NCBI GenBank assembly: GCA_944548615.1
Contig: OX155972.1
Coordinates: 11,095,161-11,159,160 of the forward strand
Direction: 5' to 3'
Source: Micropterix aruncella
Taxonomy: Eukaryota > Arthropoda > Insecta > Lepidoptera > Micropterigidae
DNA length: 64,000 nt
Shown: positions 1-9,058 of the stretch, piece by piece
How the letters are laid out: every line of letters starts with the position of its first letter
Position numbering within the stretch: the stretch's first letter is position 1
Position numbers and translations under genes: made by a program
The notes under the pieces: generated by a model
Told to the model about the DNA's origin: nothing
Databases searched by the model: none
Seen by the model: only the letters and a program-made list of their open reading frames with translations

Positions 1-842
1 ATTGCGATTCCTACTCATAATTCTTATTTTTATACATATTTCTTCGCCGTTCATGCAGGTAAACAACGGGACCAGCTTCAGCTTCAGATCAAGAGATCAG
101 CTAGGCACTCATTATTTTCTTTTAGTAGTTTCTTCGAGATGCCTACAGTTCCGGGAGTTTTGGTTTTTTATTTAAAATGTACCTACATAAATTGTTTCAT
201 TCTTGTTCGTAGGTATGAAGCACTGAAAGGAATATCTTATAGGACCATCCAGATCTTATTCATTTTCTATTTATTCTTCAGTCATTTAAATATTATATAA
301 TGTCCGTTTGACTACATTTTTCCAAATATTTGTTCATGTAGTCAGCCTTGTTCCTTGTCATATTGATGTTTTCGCCATTCACCTGCAGCTTCTGAATGTA
401 TTTATTTATTTAATCAACACATTTGCAAAGCATAGTTGTCCATCAATTATTACTACGGCTATTCATATAAAGAAAAAAATAGCACGGCCGATATGAGCAT
501 TACCATTAGGTGTAAGTGCTAGGACTTGTTCCAAGGAAGCGAGCTCTTTAAATTTTTATGTAATATTGAATGTAATGTAATATAACCGTAATCATTACAA
601 TAAGTTATAGCTAATAACAACAACTAACTTATAATAACAAAAGGAAATAATTAAAATAATATTCTAAAAATTGATAATTGTGTGAAATAAAATAAAATAT
701 TCAATAGACATGTTAATACCAATAAATTGTTAAAAATTAAAATTAAATAATAGGAAATAGTCATAATAATAGTCGAGGAAAATAAGTAGAAGAAAAATAA
801 TACTTTTGTTTCTTATTTCGGTCCCCTTTTAAACTGTTGCTA
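1..842. other. AT-rich stretch without a gene
   Basis: I see no coding region. Most of 540-842 is low-complexity A/T. A short TTTA run near 399-412 could be the reversed 3' tail of an old non-LTR retrotransposon on the minus strand, because the same kind of run marks such ends elsewhere in the window, but no coding remnant lies beside it. Confidence 0.5.
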
Positions 843-844
843 TG

Positions 845-1000
845 ACCAAATTATGCCAATAACCATGAAAAATGTCAGCTCAATCGGTAAGCGTCTGCGC
901 GCTATCGTCGAGGAATACTTGTGCACAGACAGGCACACACACAGACACACAAACAGACACAAAGTCGAACGCACAGACAGAAAAACACACACAAGGACAC
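845..1000 (+). repeat. Interspersed repeat with CA/CAGA-rich end
   Basis: The block contains a phrase on the theme CAGCTCAATCGGTAAGCG, then GCGCTATCGT and GAGGAATAC, then a degenerate ACAC/ACAG run (about 918-1000). A recognisable reverse-complement copy lies at 20395-20500, with the same order of phrases and a TGTGTCT-rich end. It is a dispersed repeat of unknown class. It directly abuts the 3' tail of the reverse transcriptase element on its right. Confidence 0.6.
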
Positions 1001-1049
1001 ATTTTATTTTATTTTATTTATTTATTTTTGTTTATTCAATTATTACTAA

Positions 1050-2750
1050 TCAACATAACAGTAAAACCAATGCATTGAAAAGTAAAATTAATAAAGATAT
1101 TACCATAACTATACAAATAGAATGATACGTATAATAATAGCTATCATGTAAAAATAAATAATTAATAGCTTGCAATTTAAACAAGTGAGGGTTGGCGGTA
1201 AAAATATCGAAATCTGGTGCCATCGAGTGAATTTCATTTAAGCGCCGCAAAGCACGCGCCAACAAGTTCCACCTCGTAAGGTTAGTGCGCGAGAACGGCT
1301 CCGCGAAAAGATGGTGCGATCGAGTACGGAGATAATTATTTGGTATGAATAGATCCACCTTTGCTAGTAAGCTAGGGTTATCAGTTTTACCACGAATTAG
1401 ATTGAAAACATAGGACATGGTCAGCATTTCTCTTCTGAGACAGAGAGAATTATAGCCAACCATGCCTGTGATAAATGCAGTCAGATACAAAAATGGATAA
1501 TATCCGTACTGCTTGAAGTACAGAAATCTCAAAAAACACTTCTGTACCTTTTCCAGCATGAGGGTATAAGTATCTTCATGTGGATTCCAAATAGGTGCAT
1601 TCGTTTCCATGCGACTTCTAACAATCGAGTTGTACAACGTGCGCATAACCCGAATATTATTGAAGTGTTTGGATTGCCGTATTACAAACCCTAGAAGCTT
1701 GAAAGAAGTTGTAGATAGTTGTCTAATATGTTCCTTGAATTTTAACTTGGGGTCGAAAAAAACTCCCAAGTCCTTGACTTCAGTAACTCTGGGAAGCACA
1801 CATCCAGCGATGGAGTAATCATACATCAGATGATCAGGCGACCTTGTGTATGTCATCACTGCACATTTGTTAATATTGAAGTGAAGGTTACGAGCTTGGC
1901 TCCATGCATAAACTGCATCAATATCACGCTGGAAGAGCTCGCAGGCCTCAGCACTTCCAGTTGATAAAAACAATTTGACGTCATCAGCAAACATTAGACA
2001 ACGTGCAGATGTGACTACTTTACTCAGATTATTAACAAATAAGTTGAATAACAAAGGCCCTAAGTTTGATCCTTGGCTAACCCCCGATTGAGTGTTGTAT
2101 AGTTTGGATTCAAAATTGCCAAATTTAACGAATTGCTGGCGGCCCCCCAAGTAATCTGCGAAAAGTTTCAACAGTTTACTCGAGAATCCAGCAGCAGCCA
2201 GTTCTCGGAGTAACGCATCGTTGTCGACTCTGTCAAAGGCCTTCTTGAAATCCAAATACACGACATCCACTTGTCCCCTTGAGGTGCTATCCAACTCATC
2301 AGTAACATAATCTGTAAAAACGGATAGGTTGGTAGTTGTGGAACGATTAGGACGGAACCCGTGTTGGGCATCCGATAGTGTACCGCATAGTTGGGTATAA
2401 ATTTCTCGGTGAAGAATCGTCTCGAAAAGCTTAGGAAAGGCTGATAACACTGCAATCGGCCTGTAATTATCAACCTGCACCTTATCGCCACTTTTTGGTA
2501 TTGGAGCTACTCTAGATATCTTCCACTTATAGGGGTATACTGCAGATTCCAACGATCTGTTAAATATATACATCAGGGGTTGTATAAAAGACTCACAACA
2601 TGCTTTAATAACATAAGGAGGAACTCCATCAGGTCCAATAGTGCGGACTGATTTCAGCTTGCGTATTGCAAACCGAATATCATAGGAGACAGACTTCTCT
2701 CTGGAAATGGTCTTAATCGTCTCAGGGAGGCTCAAAATATTTTTTTTCAT
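1050..2750 (-). CDS. Non-LTR retrotransposon reverse transcriptase, 5'-truncated but with an open frame (Jockey/CR1-like)
   Basis: The 566-residue product is the reverse transcriptase (RT) half of a LINE ORF2, which copies element RNA into DNA at the nicked target. The RT fingers begin at residues 39-43 (GPDGV). YRPIA is at 97-101, motif A YLDFKKAFD at 165-173 with the catalytic Asp at 167, SGVSQGSNLGPLLFN at 222-236 and FADD at 254-257. Thumb and C-terminal region follow. The endonuclease normally upstream is absent, so the copy is 5'-truncated near 2760 and the Met start is nominal. The minus-strand 3' end runs into a TTTA/TTTTA tract at about 1003-1030, typical of a LINE tail. The frame has no stop across the whole RT, which suggests a fairly recent insertion. 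Related tails lie at 41945-42515 and 19018-19400. Family assignment to Jockey/CR1 is from motif style. Confidence 0.85.
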   Translation of the reverse strand: MKKNILSLPETIKTISREKSVSYDIRFAIRKLKSVRTIGPDGVPPYVIKACCESFIQPLMYIFNRSLESAVYPYKWKISRVAPIPKSGDKVQVDNYRPIAVLSAFPKLFETILHREIYTQLCGTLSDAQHGFRPNRSTTTNLSVFTDYVTDELDSTSRGQVDVVYLDFKKAFDRVDNDALLRELAAAGFSSKLLKLFADYLGGRQQFVKFGNFESKLYNTQSGVSQGSNLGPLLFNLFVNNLSKVVTSARCLMFADDVKLFLSTGSAEACELFQRDIDAVYAWSQARNLHFNINKCAVMTYTRSPDHLMYDYSIAGCVLPRVTEVKDLGVFFDPKLKFKEHIRQLSTTSFKLLGFVIRQSKHFNNIRVMRTLYNSIVRSRMETNAPIWNPHEDTYTLMLEKVQKCFLRFLYFKQYGYYPFLYLTAFITGMVGYNSLCLRREMLTMSYVFNLIRGKTDNPSLLAKVDLFIPNNYLRTRSHHLFAEPFSRTNLTRWNLLARALRRLNEIHSMAPDFDIFTANPHLFKLQAINYLFLHDSYYYTYHSICIVMVISLLILLFNALVLLLC

Positions 2751-2984
2751 CTTGAAAAATAAAATGTGGTTTTATAACACTTTACCTCCTTGTTGTTTGG
2801 TGGTAAGGGTCAGTAAATCAATATTTCTTTTGAATTTTGGTGTGATAATTCGCCATAGGTAAAGGCCTAATATTACATGTTGGTGTAGGCAACCCTGTTA
2901 TCCTTCAGTTTCAGGAAAACGAATCATTTCAGCGAACGGATCGTTAGATTCGGAACGCTTCTATGATTCGTTCGTGGGAGCTGT

Positions 2985-3135
2985 AGCGATCGACCTGTGA
3001 GAGACGCATGCGCGCAGGCGATTTTGGCCTTTGCGACGCCTGCACAGCGCACAGACTCGCCGGACGACACTGACCTGCGCCCGTCACTCGTCCCACCGTC
3101 CACACAACTGCTCCATCGTCCCGTCATGGCGGAAC
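2985..3135. other. GC-rich patch between elements
   Basis: This patch is clearly more GC-rich than its surroundings and contains several CG-rich hexamers and a good-context ATG (GTCATGGCGG at about 3123-3132). The frame from that ATG closes after 14 codons. It could be a promoter or first-exon fragment, or part of an unrecognised repeat. The rest of 2760-3420 shows nothing I can name. Confidence 0.25.
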
Positions 3136-3430
3136 GTCTCGCATATGCTTCCCAGTTCCTGATAAAATAAAAATGAAACCGGCCAAATGCGAGTTTGGCT
3201 AGCGCGCTGATGGTTTCGGATCGCCCAAAGAAGGTTCTGCTATGAAACAATTTCTCACAACTTGAGTCTTAACAGACCGTTTCTATTGACATTTTTTAAC
3301 AGGAAAAGCTAATTGAATAAGACTTTATAAACTCTGCTTGAAGTTTGTAAAATAAAAATATTTTAAAAATCGTACTTAAAAATGTTTTTTTTTCGTTTTT
3401 CACATGTTAGGTTATTTTATTGTTTTAGGA

Positions 3431-3700
3431 GATTACACAGTGGTTAGGACGCCTGATCTTACATTGTGAGGTTCCAGGTTCGATTACCGGCTGGGTCACC
3501 ATTTTCCGTTGGGATAAGTTAACGGAATTGCATTTTAATTCTGTCGATCGAATGCAATAATAAAACACACACTTACATACGTCTTACACGCACACCTACA
3601 TATATACACTTCATAGTAGGGTTGGTTGTAAGAGATTGTCATATGATAATACACCGGTCCATTGTGAAATTTCACAATAAAGAGAAAAAACAAACAAACA
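3431..3700 (+). mobile_element. tRNA-derived SINE, near complete
   Basis: An A-box-like AGTGGTTAGGACGCC and a B-box-like GGTTCGATTACCGGC lie at the correct spacing for an RNA polymerase III promoter. The unit continues through GGGTCACCATTTTCCGTTGG and ends with TTTCACAATAAAGAG and an AAC-rich tail. The same body recurs at 8871-13006 (split), 17075-17331 and 46461-47360 (split). SINEs carry no protein and depend on a LINE partner. Confidence 0.85.
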
Positions 3701-4220
3701 ATAAGTTAAATTACATTTAATACATTTATAAACAGCCTAATGGGGCCGATGTAAACATTTGATTCACATTTCACGACCACAGACATTTCTAACCTTAACC
3801 AAGCGACGTTCGTCAAGGAGCTATTTAAATTAAATTGAGCCCAATGAGCTTGGTAGTATCTAAATTTGAAAAACTGTACCAAACACATGATCTATAATAA
3901 AACACATGTCTTGCAATGAATTGAACTCAACGAGCTTGCTAGTACCCAAATTTGAAAAAGTATATAAAATACTGGTAACAAACATACAATCTACAATATA
4001 AAAGAGCCTTTGAGAGGCTAATTACCTCGTGAATTTGTCATGGCGGTAAGTGCACCGTCCATGATCTAAGGTCACCTTGCGACCAGCTAGAATTTGTCTA
4101 GATGTGCATGGGGTACTCAAAAAAAGGGCATGGACTGTCTTCTTAATAACTCCAATGAGCAAGGTTACTTGAGTCCGGCAGTGTATGCTGAAAGGCATTT
4201 AAAGAGCATTTCAACATCTC
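3701..4220. other. No gene seen
   Basis: The stretch is AT-rich at first and mixed in composition after about 4020. Two related phrases (AATGAGCTTGGTAGTA and AACGAGCTTGCTAGTA with flanking similarity, about 3840-3960) show a small imperfect duplication. I cannot assign the rest. Confidence 0.4.
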
Positions 4221-4233
4221 TGCCGTCTAGTCT

Positions 4234-4896
4234 AACCTGGGGTCTAACGGGCCCATGATGAGGTGGCCACGATGACCCATGTGTTCAGGGTCGGTCACAC
4301 TCACGGGTCAACACCCATCCGACGGCCTCCCCGCATGGGGTGCGAATCCTGGGTAGGACACTGGGTCAACCAGTCTCCCCTGGGAATCAAACCTCTGGCG
4401 CCCCTGGACGATCTGCACACCGTGCGGCGCAAGCCAATCGATTGTGCTCTCCGACTCACAGTCGGGGGAGTCTGGGAACTGTATTGTTTCCTATAGAGCG
4501 GGGGTGGTTGCCTACCGTACGGCGACTGCTCTTGAAATGACCATTGGCCATCCGATCCCGGTTCAGAGTCGGGCAAAGGACGCCTTGGTCCGCGATTGAT
4601 TCGGTGTACACCGTTTCAGAGGGAGAGGACCGCGCAAGCGACCTCGAACTCAGAACCAATCGAGAGACCGGAGAAATCTGGTCACAATTGGAAGTGAGGG
4701 CGCGAGTATCTCGAGCCCGCCGGGTTTATTCCTGGCTAACTCGCGGTAAGGCGTTGGACTCTCACGGGTTGTGACGTAGCTGGACGTAGAATTGTACTGT
4801 CCAAAGTCTTCTACGTTCACTGCAGGGCGACAGAACGACTAATCGTTAAAACGTCCTGTGGTGACGGGCTCGCCCGTTGTAGTCGACACCGCAAGA
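4234..4896 (+). mobile_element. Family A interspersed repeat, full-length copy with 13-bp TSD
   Basis: The 663 bp unit is flanked by the direct repeat TGCCGTCTAGTCT at 4221-4233 and 4897-4909. The unit reads from ...GGGCCCATGATGAGG... to ...TTCACTGCAGGG...CGCCCGTTGTAGTCGAC. It has no terminal inverted repeats and no coherent ORF; the short open frames on both strands differ between copies. A long TSD of variable length (8 bp at the copy at 5735-6400) points to target-primed retroposition, as for a SINE or LINE-derived element, not to a cut-and-paste transposon. Other copies: 5735-6400, 9005-9058, 14524-14730, 22455-22985, 44088-44693, 52850-52910, 53992-54524 and 54540-54825. Confidence 0.8.
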
Positions 4897-5343
4897 TGCC
4901 GTCTAGTCTGACAACCAGGGCCGGCCCGTCCATATAGGCAATTGCCTAGGGTGCTCGTATTTTGGGGGGCGGCGCGGCGAGGCGATCTGGTAGCGTATGT
5001 ATCAGAGCATATCTGCGACACGACCACGCGAATCGATGAACGGTTCGAACGCGCGGTCGGGGCGGTGATTTTGCATGTACAGAAGCTGTAGAAGTGATTT
5101 GGGATTCGAAAAAATGCTGGTAGAAGAGAAATTTCAGAAGAAGTAAACATTTCCGCATCATTCGCATCAGCATCGAAGCCAGTCCGCTTATGAAAAAAGA
5201 AAAGACAGTTCAGTTATGAAGCGGAAGATAATCCCTTAAGTGATGGGAAAGACCAGTTCAAAATAAATTTTTATTTTGCACTGCCGGATACAGCAATAAA
5301 TTCAATCGATGAGGGGTTTAATCAGATAAATAACATTAATCAT

Positions 5344-5550
5344 AAATAGGATAGAAAACGAATTTACCGCGTGAAATTTGTAGGACCCGACGTTTCGGTG
5401 ACGTTGCAGCCGCCGTTGTCTAGGGTAAACTGTTACCCTAGACAACGGCGGCTGCAACGTCACCGAAACGTCGGGTCCTACAAATTTCACGCGGTAAATT
5501 CGTTTTCTATCCTATTTATAATGTCAAACAACCGCGATAGTCTTCGATTT
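5344..5550 (+). mobile_element. Family B hairpin retroposon with 12-bp TSD
   Basis: This 207 bp insert is flanked by AACATTAATCAT (5332-5343 and 5551-5562). Its first ~85 bp are the near-perfect reverse complement of the following ~85 bp, meeting at about 5431-5436. The right arm then continues ~30 bp further (ATGTCAAACAACCGCGATAG and on to TTCGATTT). RNA from it would form a long stem with a single-stranded 3' tail. Two other copies keep the same asymmetric architecture (8760-13118 and 51643-51861). Class unknown; the TSD length suggests retroposition. Confidence 0.85.
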
Positions 5551-5734
5551 AACATTAATCATGTTTTTGGATTTCTCTATAACGTTCATGAGAAGCAGGA
5601 TAAAACTTCCAAAGATGTTCTGGAACACTGTGTAAAGTTGGAAGAATCTCTTAGTCATGGAGACTCTAAGGATGTTGATGCAACTGAGTTATGCAGCGAA
5701 TTACAAGCTATTGCAAGAAGAGTACCAAATAACA

Positions 5735-6400
5735 TATTGAGTTGTCAACCACAACGGGCGAACCCGTCACCGCAGGACGTTTTAACGATTGTTCGTTCTA
5801 TCGACCGTGCAGTGAGCGTAGAAGACTTGGGACATAACAAATCCGACGTCTAGCTACGCCACAACCCGTTAGAGACCAACGCCTTACCGCGAGTAGCCAG
5901 GTATGTTACCTGGCGGGCGGCACTCGCGCCCTAACTACCAATTGTGACCAGATTTCTCCGGTCTCTCGATTGGTTCTGAGTTCGAGGTCGCTTGCAAGGT
6001 CCTCTCCCTTACGAAGCGGTGAAACGGAGTGCACCGAATCTGTCGCGGACCAAGGCGTCCTTTGCCCGACTCTGAACCGGGATCGGATGGCCAATGGTCA
6101 TTTCAAGAGCAGTCGCCGTAAGGTAGACAACTACCCCCGCTCTATAGGAAACAATACAGTTCCCAGACTCCCCCGATTGTTAGTCGGAGAGCACAATCGA
6201 TTGGCTTGCGCCGCTCGGTGCGCAGACCGTCCAGCAGCGCCAGAGGATTGTTCCCAGGGGAGACTGGTTGACCCAGTGTCCTACCCAGGCTCGCACCCCA
6301 TGCGTGGAGGCCATCGAATGGGTGTTGACCCGTGAGTGTGACCGACCCTGAAACAGAATGGGTCTTCGTGGCCAACTCAGCAAGGGCCCATTAGCTCCCT
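5735..6400 (-). mobile_element. Family A repeat, inverted copy inside the hAT transposase
   Basis: This 666 bp copy lies in reverse orientation to the one at 4234-4896 and is flanked by AAATAACA at 5727-5734 and 6401-6408. Lengths of 663 and 666 bp in two independently delimited copies define the full-length unit. In the forward sense it reads from AGGGAGCTAATGGGCCC to GTTGTGGTTGACAACTCAATA without a poly(A) tail. Confidence 0.85.
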
Positions 6401-6782
6401 AAATAACACCGCGGCACAAGAACTTTTAAATTATATTTGTGAAAATGGGTTACTAGATATCTTACCTAATTTAGTAACTGCAATAAGGGTGTTGCTGACA
6501 CTTCCCGTATCTGTGGCCAGTGGTGAGCACAGTTTTTCTAAATTTAAACTAATTAAAACATATCTGCGCTCCACAATGACCCAAGAAAGACTTGTGGGGT
6601 TGTCGACTTTATCTATAAAACAAGAAATAGCTCAAACAATAAATTTAAAGTAGATTGTTTCCACTTTTGCTAAAATAAAGACGAGGAAAATAAAACTTGC
6701 TTGATTTAATCTCTAATTAGTCTTTTAAAAAATTCTTATATTTCACTCCATACAGCTAAAGAAGGTGGATATATTCTCTTTT

Positions 6783-7002
6783 TAGCCGACTTCAATAAAG
6801 GGAGCATGTTCTCGATTCGGTTGAATGTTTTTTTATTTTTTTTTTTTGTTTGTTACCTCAGATCTCTGTCATTTATGAAGCGATTTGGAAAATTCTTTTT
6901 GTATTTCAAATAATAATAATTTAATCAAAATTGGTTTAGTCGTTTGGTTTTAAAATCAAAATAACTGGAAAATAGGGGCAAAACTTATTTGAAGTCGGTT
7001 GT
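6783..7002. mobile_element. Small MITE with AGCCGACTTCAAT-type ends
   Basis: AGCCGACTTCAATAAA at the left and TTATTTGAAGTCGGTTG at the right form imperfect terminal inverted repeats about 220 bp apart. The interior is AT-rich and noncoding. Elements with GAAGTCGGTT ends are common in insect genomes. It lies between the hAT transposase stop and the hAT right end. Confidence 0.55.
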
Positions 7003-7177
7003 ATTTTTTTTAAAGTTTGTATTATAATTATATATAAGTAGGTAAGTCATATCTGTGCTCTAATTATTTGATTAAAAATTACACAATTAATGTTTTGTGA
7101 TATTTTTAAATGGGCGCCATACTAGTCTTTTGCCTAGGGCGCCAACTGTTGTCCAGTCATTCTGGCACTAAAGGTCA

Positions 7178-7211
7178 TCAGCAGTATGGCTGATCATCAG
7201 CCATACTGCTT
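7178..7211. repeat. Short perfect hairpin
   Basis: AGCAGTATGGCTGA and TCAGCCATACTGCT are exact reverse complements separated by three or four bases. No gene is nearby, so its role is unknown. The remainder of 7166-7435 shows no recognisable gene. Confidence 0.6.
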
Positions 7212-7435
7212 CTGTCATAGTCTCCTCGCAAGAGGGACTTCTTAAGATTCACATCGTTCATGGTTGTACCTACTGCCATACCCCCAAGACCAGTGATATT
7301 CTGGCTCATTCCAGCAAAAACTTTTTGTATAAGTGATTGTTCTCATTTTGCCTTGCATATTGATGAAACGAACAAACAAGTTCATTTACTGTGGAGTTCT
7401 TGAAAAGAATATCGCAAAGTTTGTATTTGCCTTGA

Positions 7436-7746
7436 TAGCCCAGTCAAATAAGGAATTTTAGGAGAAATAATTGGTAATAGCTTGAAATTTGGCATAGATG
7501 TTCTTTGATGCGTACTCTTAAACATACTAAAAGTCCCCTACTCTATCTGTTGAGCTCGAGCCGCCATCTTGGAAAAATGGCGACCCGGTTCAGTTTATCG
7601 CTTATATCTCGCTAACTTTAGCGATATCGGAAATATGCTTGATGTAAAAGATATAGCTTATAAAATTCTCTACAAAAGTGTAATGTTCATGTTTACATAT
7701 CATATATGAATAATATAAAAATAGCCTAGTATATTTGACTGGGCTA
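7436..7746. mobile_element. MITE with TAGCCCAGTCAAATA ends
   Basis: TAGCCCAGTCAAATA at 7436-7450 is mirrored by TATTTGACTGGGCTA at 7732-7746, giving 15-bp exact terminal inverted repeats around a 311 bp noncoding unit. A related end (TAGTCCAGTCAAATTAGGG) occurs alone at about 26345. No transposase is present, so the superfamily is undetermined. Confidence 0.7.
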
Positions 7747-7938
7747 TGATTGAATGGATCAGTAGCTGTGTCGTCGTTACTTAAAACTGTCTTCAACTAT
7801 TTCGATGGGTTTAAAATATTTATTTGACTACAAATTGTGATAGTCGGGGAGGTAGTGAATATTTTTAGGACATACTTCCCCAGCTTGTAAAAGAAGTTAA
7901 ATATGGACTATTTATATTGATGGAAATCGAGAAATTCC

Positions 7939-8335
7939 AAGTCTGGCGAGAGGCTTCATTCGAATTGTACCTACTTATTGAATTGGGTCGATCATTGAAT
8001 GCAAACTAAGCTAGTTTGGCGGGATTATTATTATTTGAACAATTACAAAAACGTACAAAAAAAATCTGATTTAAGGTTAAGTCGCCCTTATTTTACCAGG
8101 TTGTAAACTTATAATACAAATTGATATTCTCACTACCAGATTATCATTTGAAAGAAGCCTGGCTACTTTAAAAAAGTCGCGTAATGCGTCTGGCGGGATT
8201 TAGAAATTAGACAAAAATACAAGCTCATTGCTCTCAATTTTAGACTTTAATTTTTTGTACATGATAACTAGTCCTATAATTCCACGAAAAAACACATCTG
8301 GCTAATGTTCATAATAACTAAAGCCTCGCCAGACT
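7939..8335. mobile_element. MITE with AAGTCTGGCGAG ends
   Basis: AAGTCTGGCGAGAGGCTT at the left is mirrored by AAGCCTCGCCAGACTC at the right, about 397 bp apart. Internal fragments (GCGTCTGGCGGGA, AGTTTGGCGGG) and a further one at about 8434 repeat the motif as subterminal repeats. It is noncoding. Confidence 0.55.
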
Positions 8336-8870
8336 CTACTGAAATTTGTGGCAGTGCGCAGTGTTTTATGCGCGTAAATCGTTTAATGCGCGTCAGGATC
8401 GTTTAATGCATGTCACTCTGACGAGAATTAATCGAGTCTGGCAGGGCTTTGGCGATCGCAAATCACAGCTAGATATTATCCTATGCTATCGTTATAATGA
8501 TAAGTATTATAGGACCATTTCTCAGGTCTGGATAAAAAGGGCCACCATTTTGTCCGGTTTTTCATGTGACTGGCATGATTGCCTTACCTATAGATCGGCC
8601 ACCTATAGATTACCTATAGATTACTTTTTCAATGTGGTAGAAAACAACCATTATTTTTAATGTGGTAGAAAGATATATTTAGTATACCTTAACATCGAAA
8701 GAATACTCAACCCGGTGGTGCAAAAAACATTTCAGTAGACCGTAAACGGTATAAATAGTATAAAATCGAAGACAATCGCGGTTGTTTGACATTATAAATA
8801 GGATAGAAAACGAATTTACCTCGTGAAATTTGTAGCACCCGACGTTTCGGTGACGTTGCAGCCGCCGTTG

Positions 8871-9004
8871 ATATCTACTATTTATTGTGAAGTTTCACAA
8901 TGGGCGGGTTTATTGCCATATGACAATCTCTTGCAACCAACCCTACTATGAAATGTTTATATGTACATATGTGTTGCATCTAACATGTGCGTATAAGTGT
9001 GTGT
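8871..9004 (-). mobile_element. SINE, 3' half (partner of 12879-13006)
   Basis: This carries the 3' half of the tRNA-derived SINE (TTTATTGTGAAGTTTCACAATGGGCGGG read on the plus strand in parts) down to TAAGTGTGTGT at 8994-9004. The missing 5' half lies at 12879-13006 in the same orientation and starts with the same 11 bases. The two are one SINE interrupted by a 3.87 kb insertion. Confidence 0.85.
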
Positions 9005-9058
9005 ATCGTTAAAACTCCCTGAGGTGACGGGTTCGCCCGTTGTAGTTGACAACTCTAT
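9005..9058 (+). mobile_element. Family A, 5'-truncated 3' end only
   Basis: Only the last ~54 bp of family A are present (ATCGTTAAAACTCCCTGAGG, then GTTCGCCCGTTGTAGTTGAC and AACTC). The 5' truncation together with an 11-bp TSD (TAAGTGTGTGT) in the SINE is the pattern left by target-primed reverse transcription. This supports family A being a retroposon whose 3' end is the TTGACAACTC side. Confidence 0.75.

Larger units (their letters stand above)
5194..6653 (+). pseudogene. hAT transposase (ZMYM1-like) broken by two retroposon insertions
   Basis: hAT transposases cut and paste their own element in the nucleus. Three blocks share one frame. The first, 5206-5343, reads QFSYEAEDNPLSDGKDQFKI and on. 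The second, 5551-5734, includes VFGFLYNVHEKQDKTSKDVL and ELCSELQAIARRVPNN. The third, 6401-6653, includes LPVSVASGEHSFSKFKLIKT and YLRSTMTQERL, which is the C-terminal hAT dimerisation region, and ends in TAG at 6651-6653. Each gap is an insertion bounded by a TSD (AACATTAATCAT; AAATAACA). If one TSD copy plus the insert is set aside, codon phase continues without a slip at both sites. An in-frame TGA at 5191-5193 lies just upstream, and the zinc-finger and most of the catalytic region are missing. This was an internally deleted copy before the retroposons arrived. Confidence 0.8.
4916..7165 (+). mobile_element. hAT-superfamily DNA transposon, decayed, with three nested insertions
   Basis: The left end CAGGGCCGGCCCGTCC followed by GCAATTGCCTAGGG is a hAT-type terminus. 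A degraded mirror of it (TTTTGCCTAGGGCGCC then GTCCAGTCATTCTGG) closes the element near 7165. Between them lies a transposase relic and, after its stop, AATAAA at about 6674-6679. Nested inside are a family B hairpin (5344-5550), a family A copy (5735-6400) and a small MITE (6783-7002). I could not find the expected 8-bp TSD, so the right limit is approximate. Confidence 0.7.

Noticed and set aside
3431..3560. tRNA gene (A and B boxes, GGTTCGATTCCCGGC in several copies)
   Set aside because: The boxes belong to a ~260-bp SINE body repeated at least four times; no cloverleaf with a 7-bp acceptor stem can be formed.
4263..4774. Overlapping open frames of 60-120 codons on both strands in family A copies (also 5906-6375, 22553-22915, 44221-44610, 54483-54788)
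   Set aside because: Frames and starts differ between copies and are broken by indels, so they are chance frames in a GC-richer repeat.
5344..5550. LINE twin-priming (5' inversion) as the origin of the hairpin
   Set aside because: Twin priming inverts a segment without duplicating it; here both arms carry the same sequence and the centre recurs at independent loci.
5371..5853. A single 160-residue protein
   Set aside because: It fuses family B arm sequence, a hAT transposase fragment and family A sequence; only the middle part is coding-derived.
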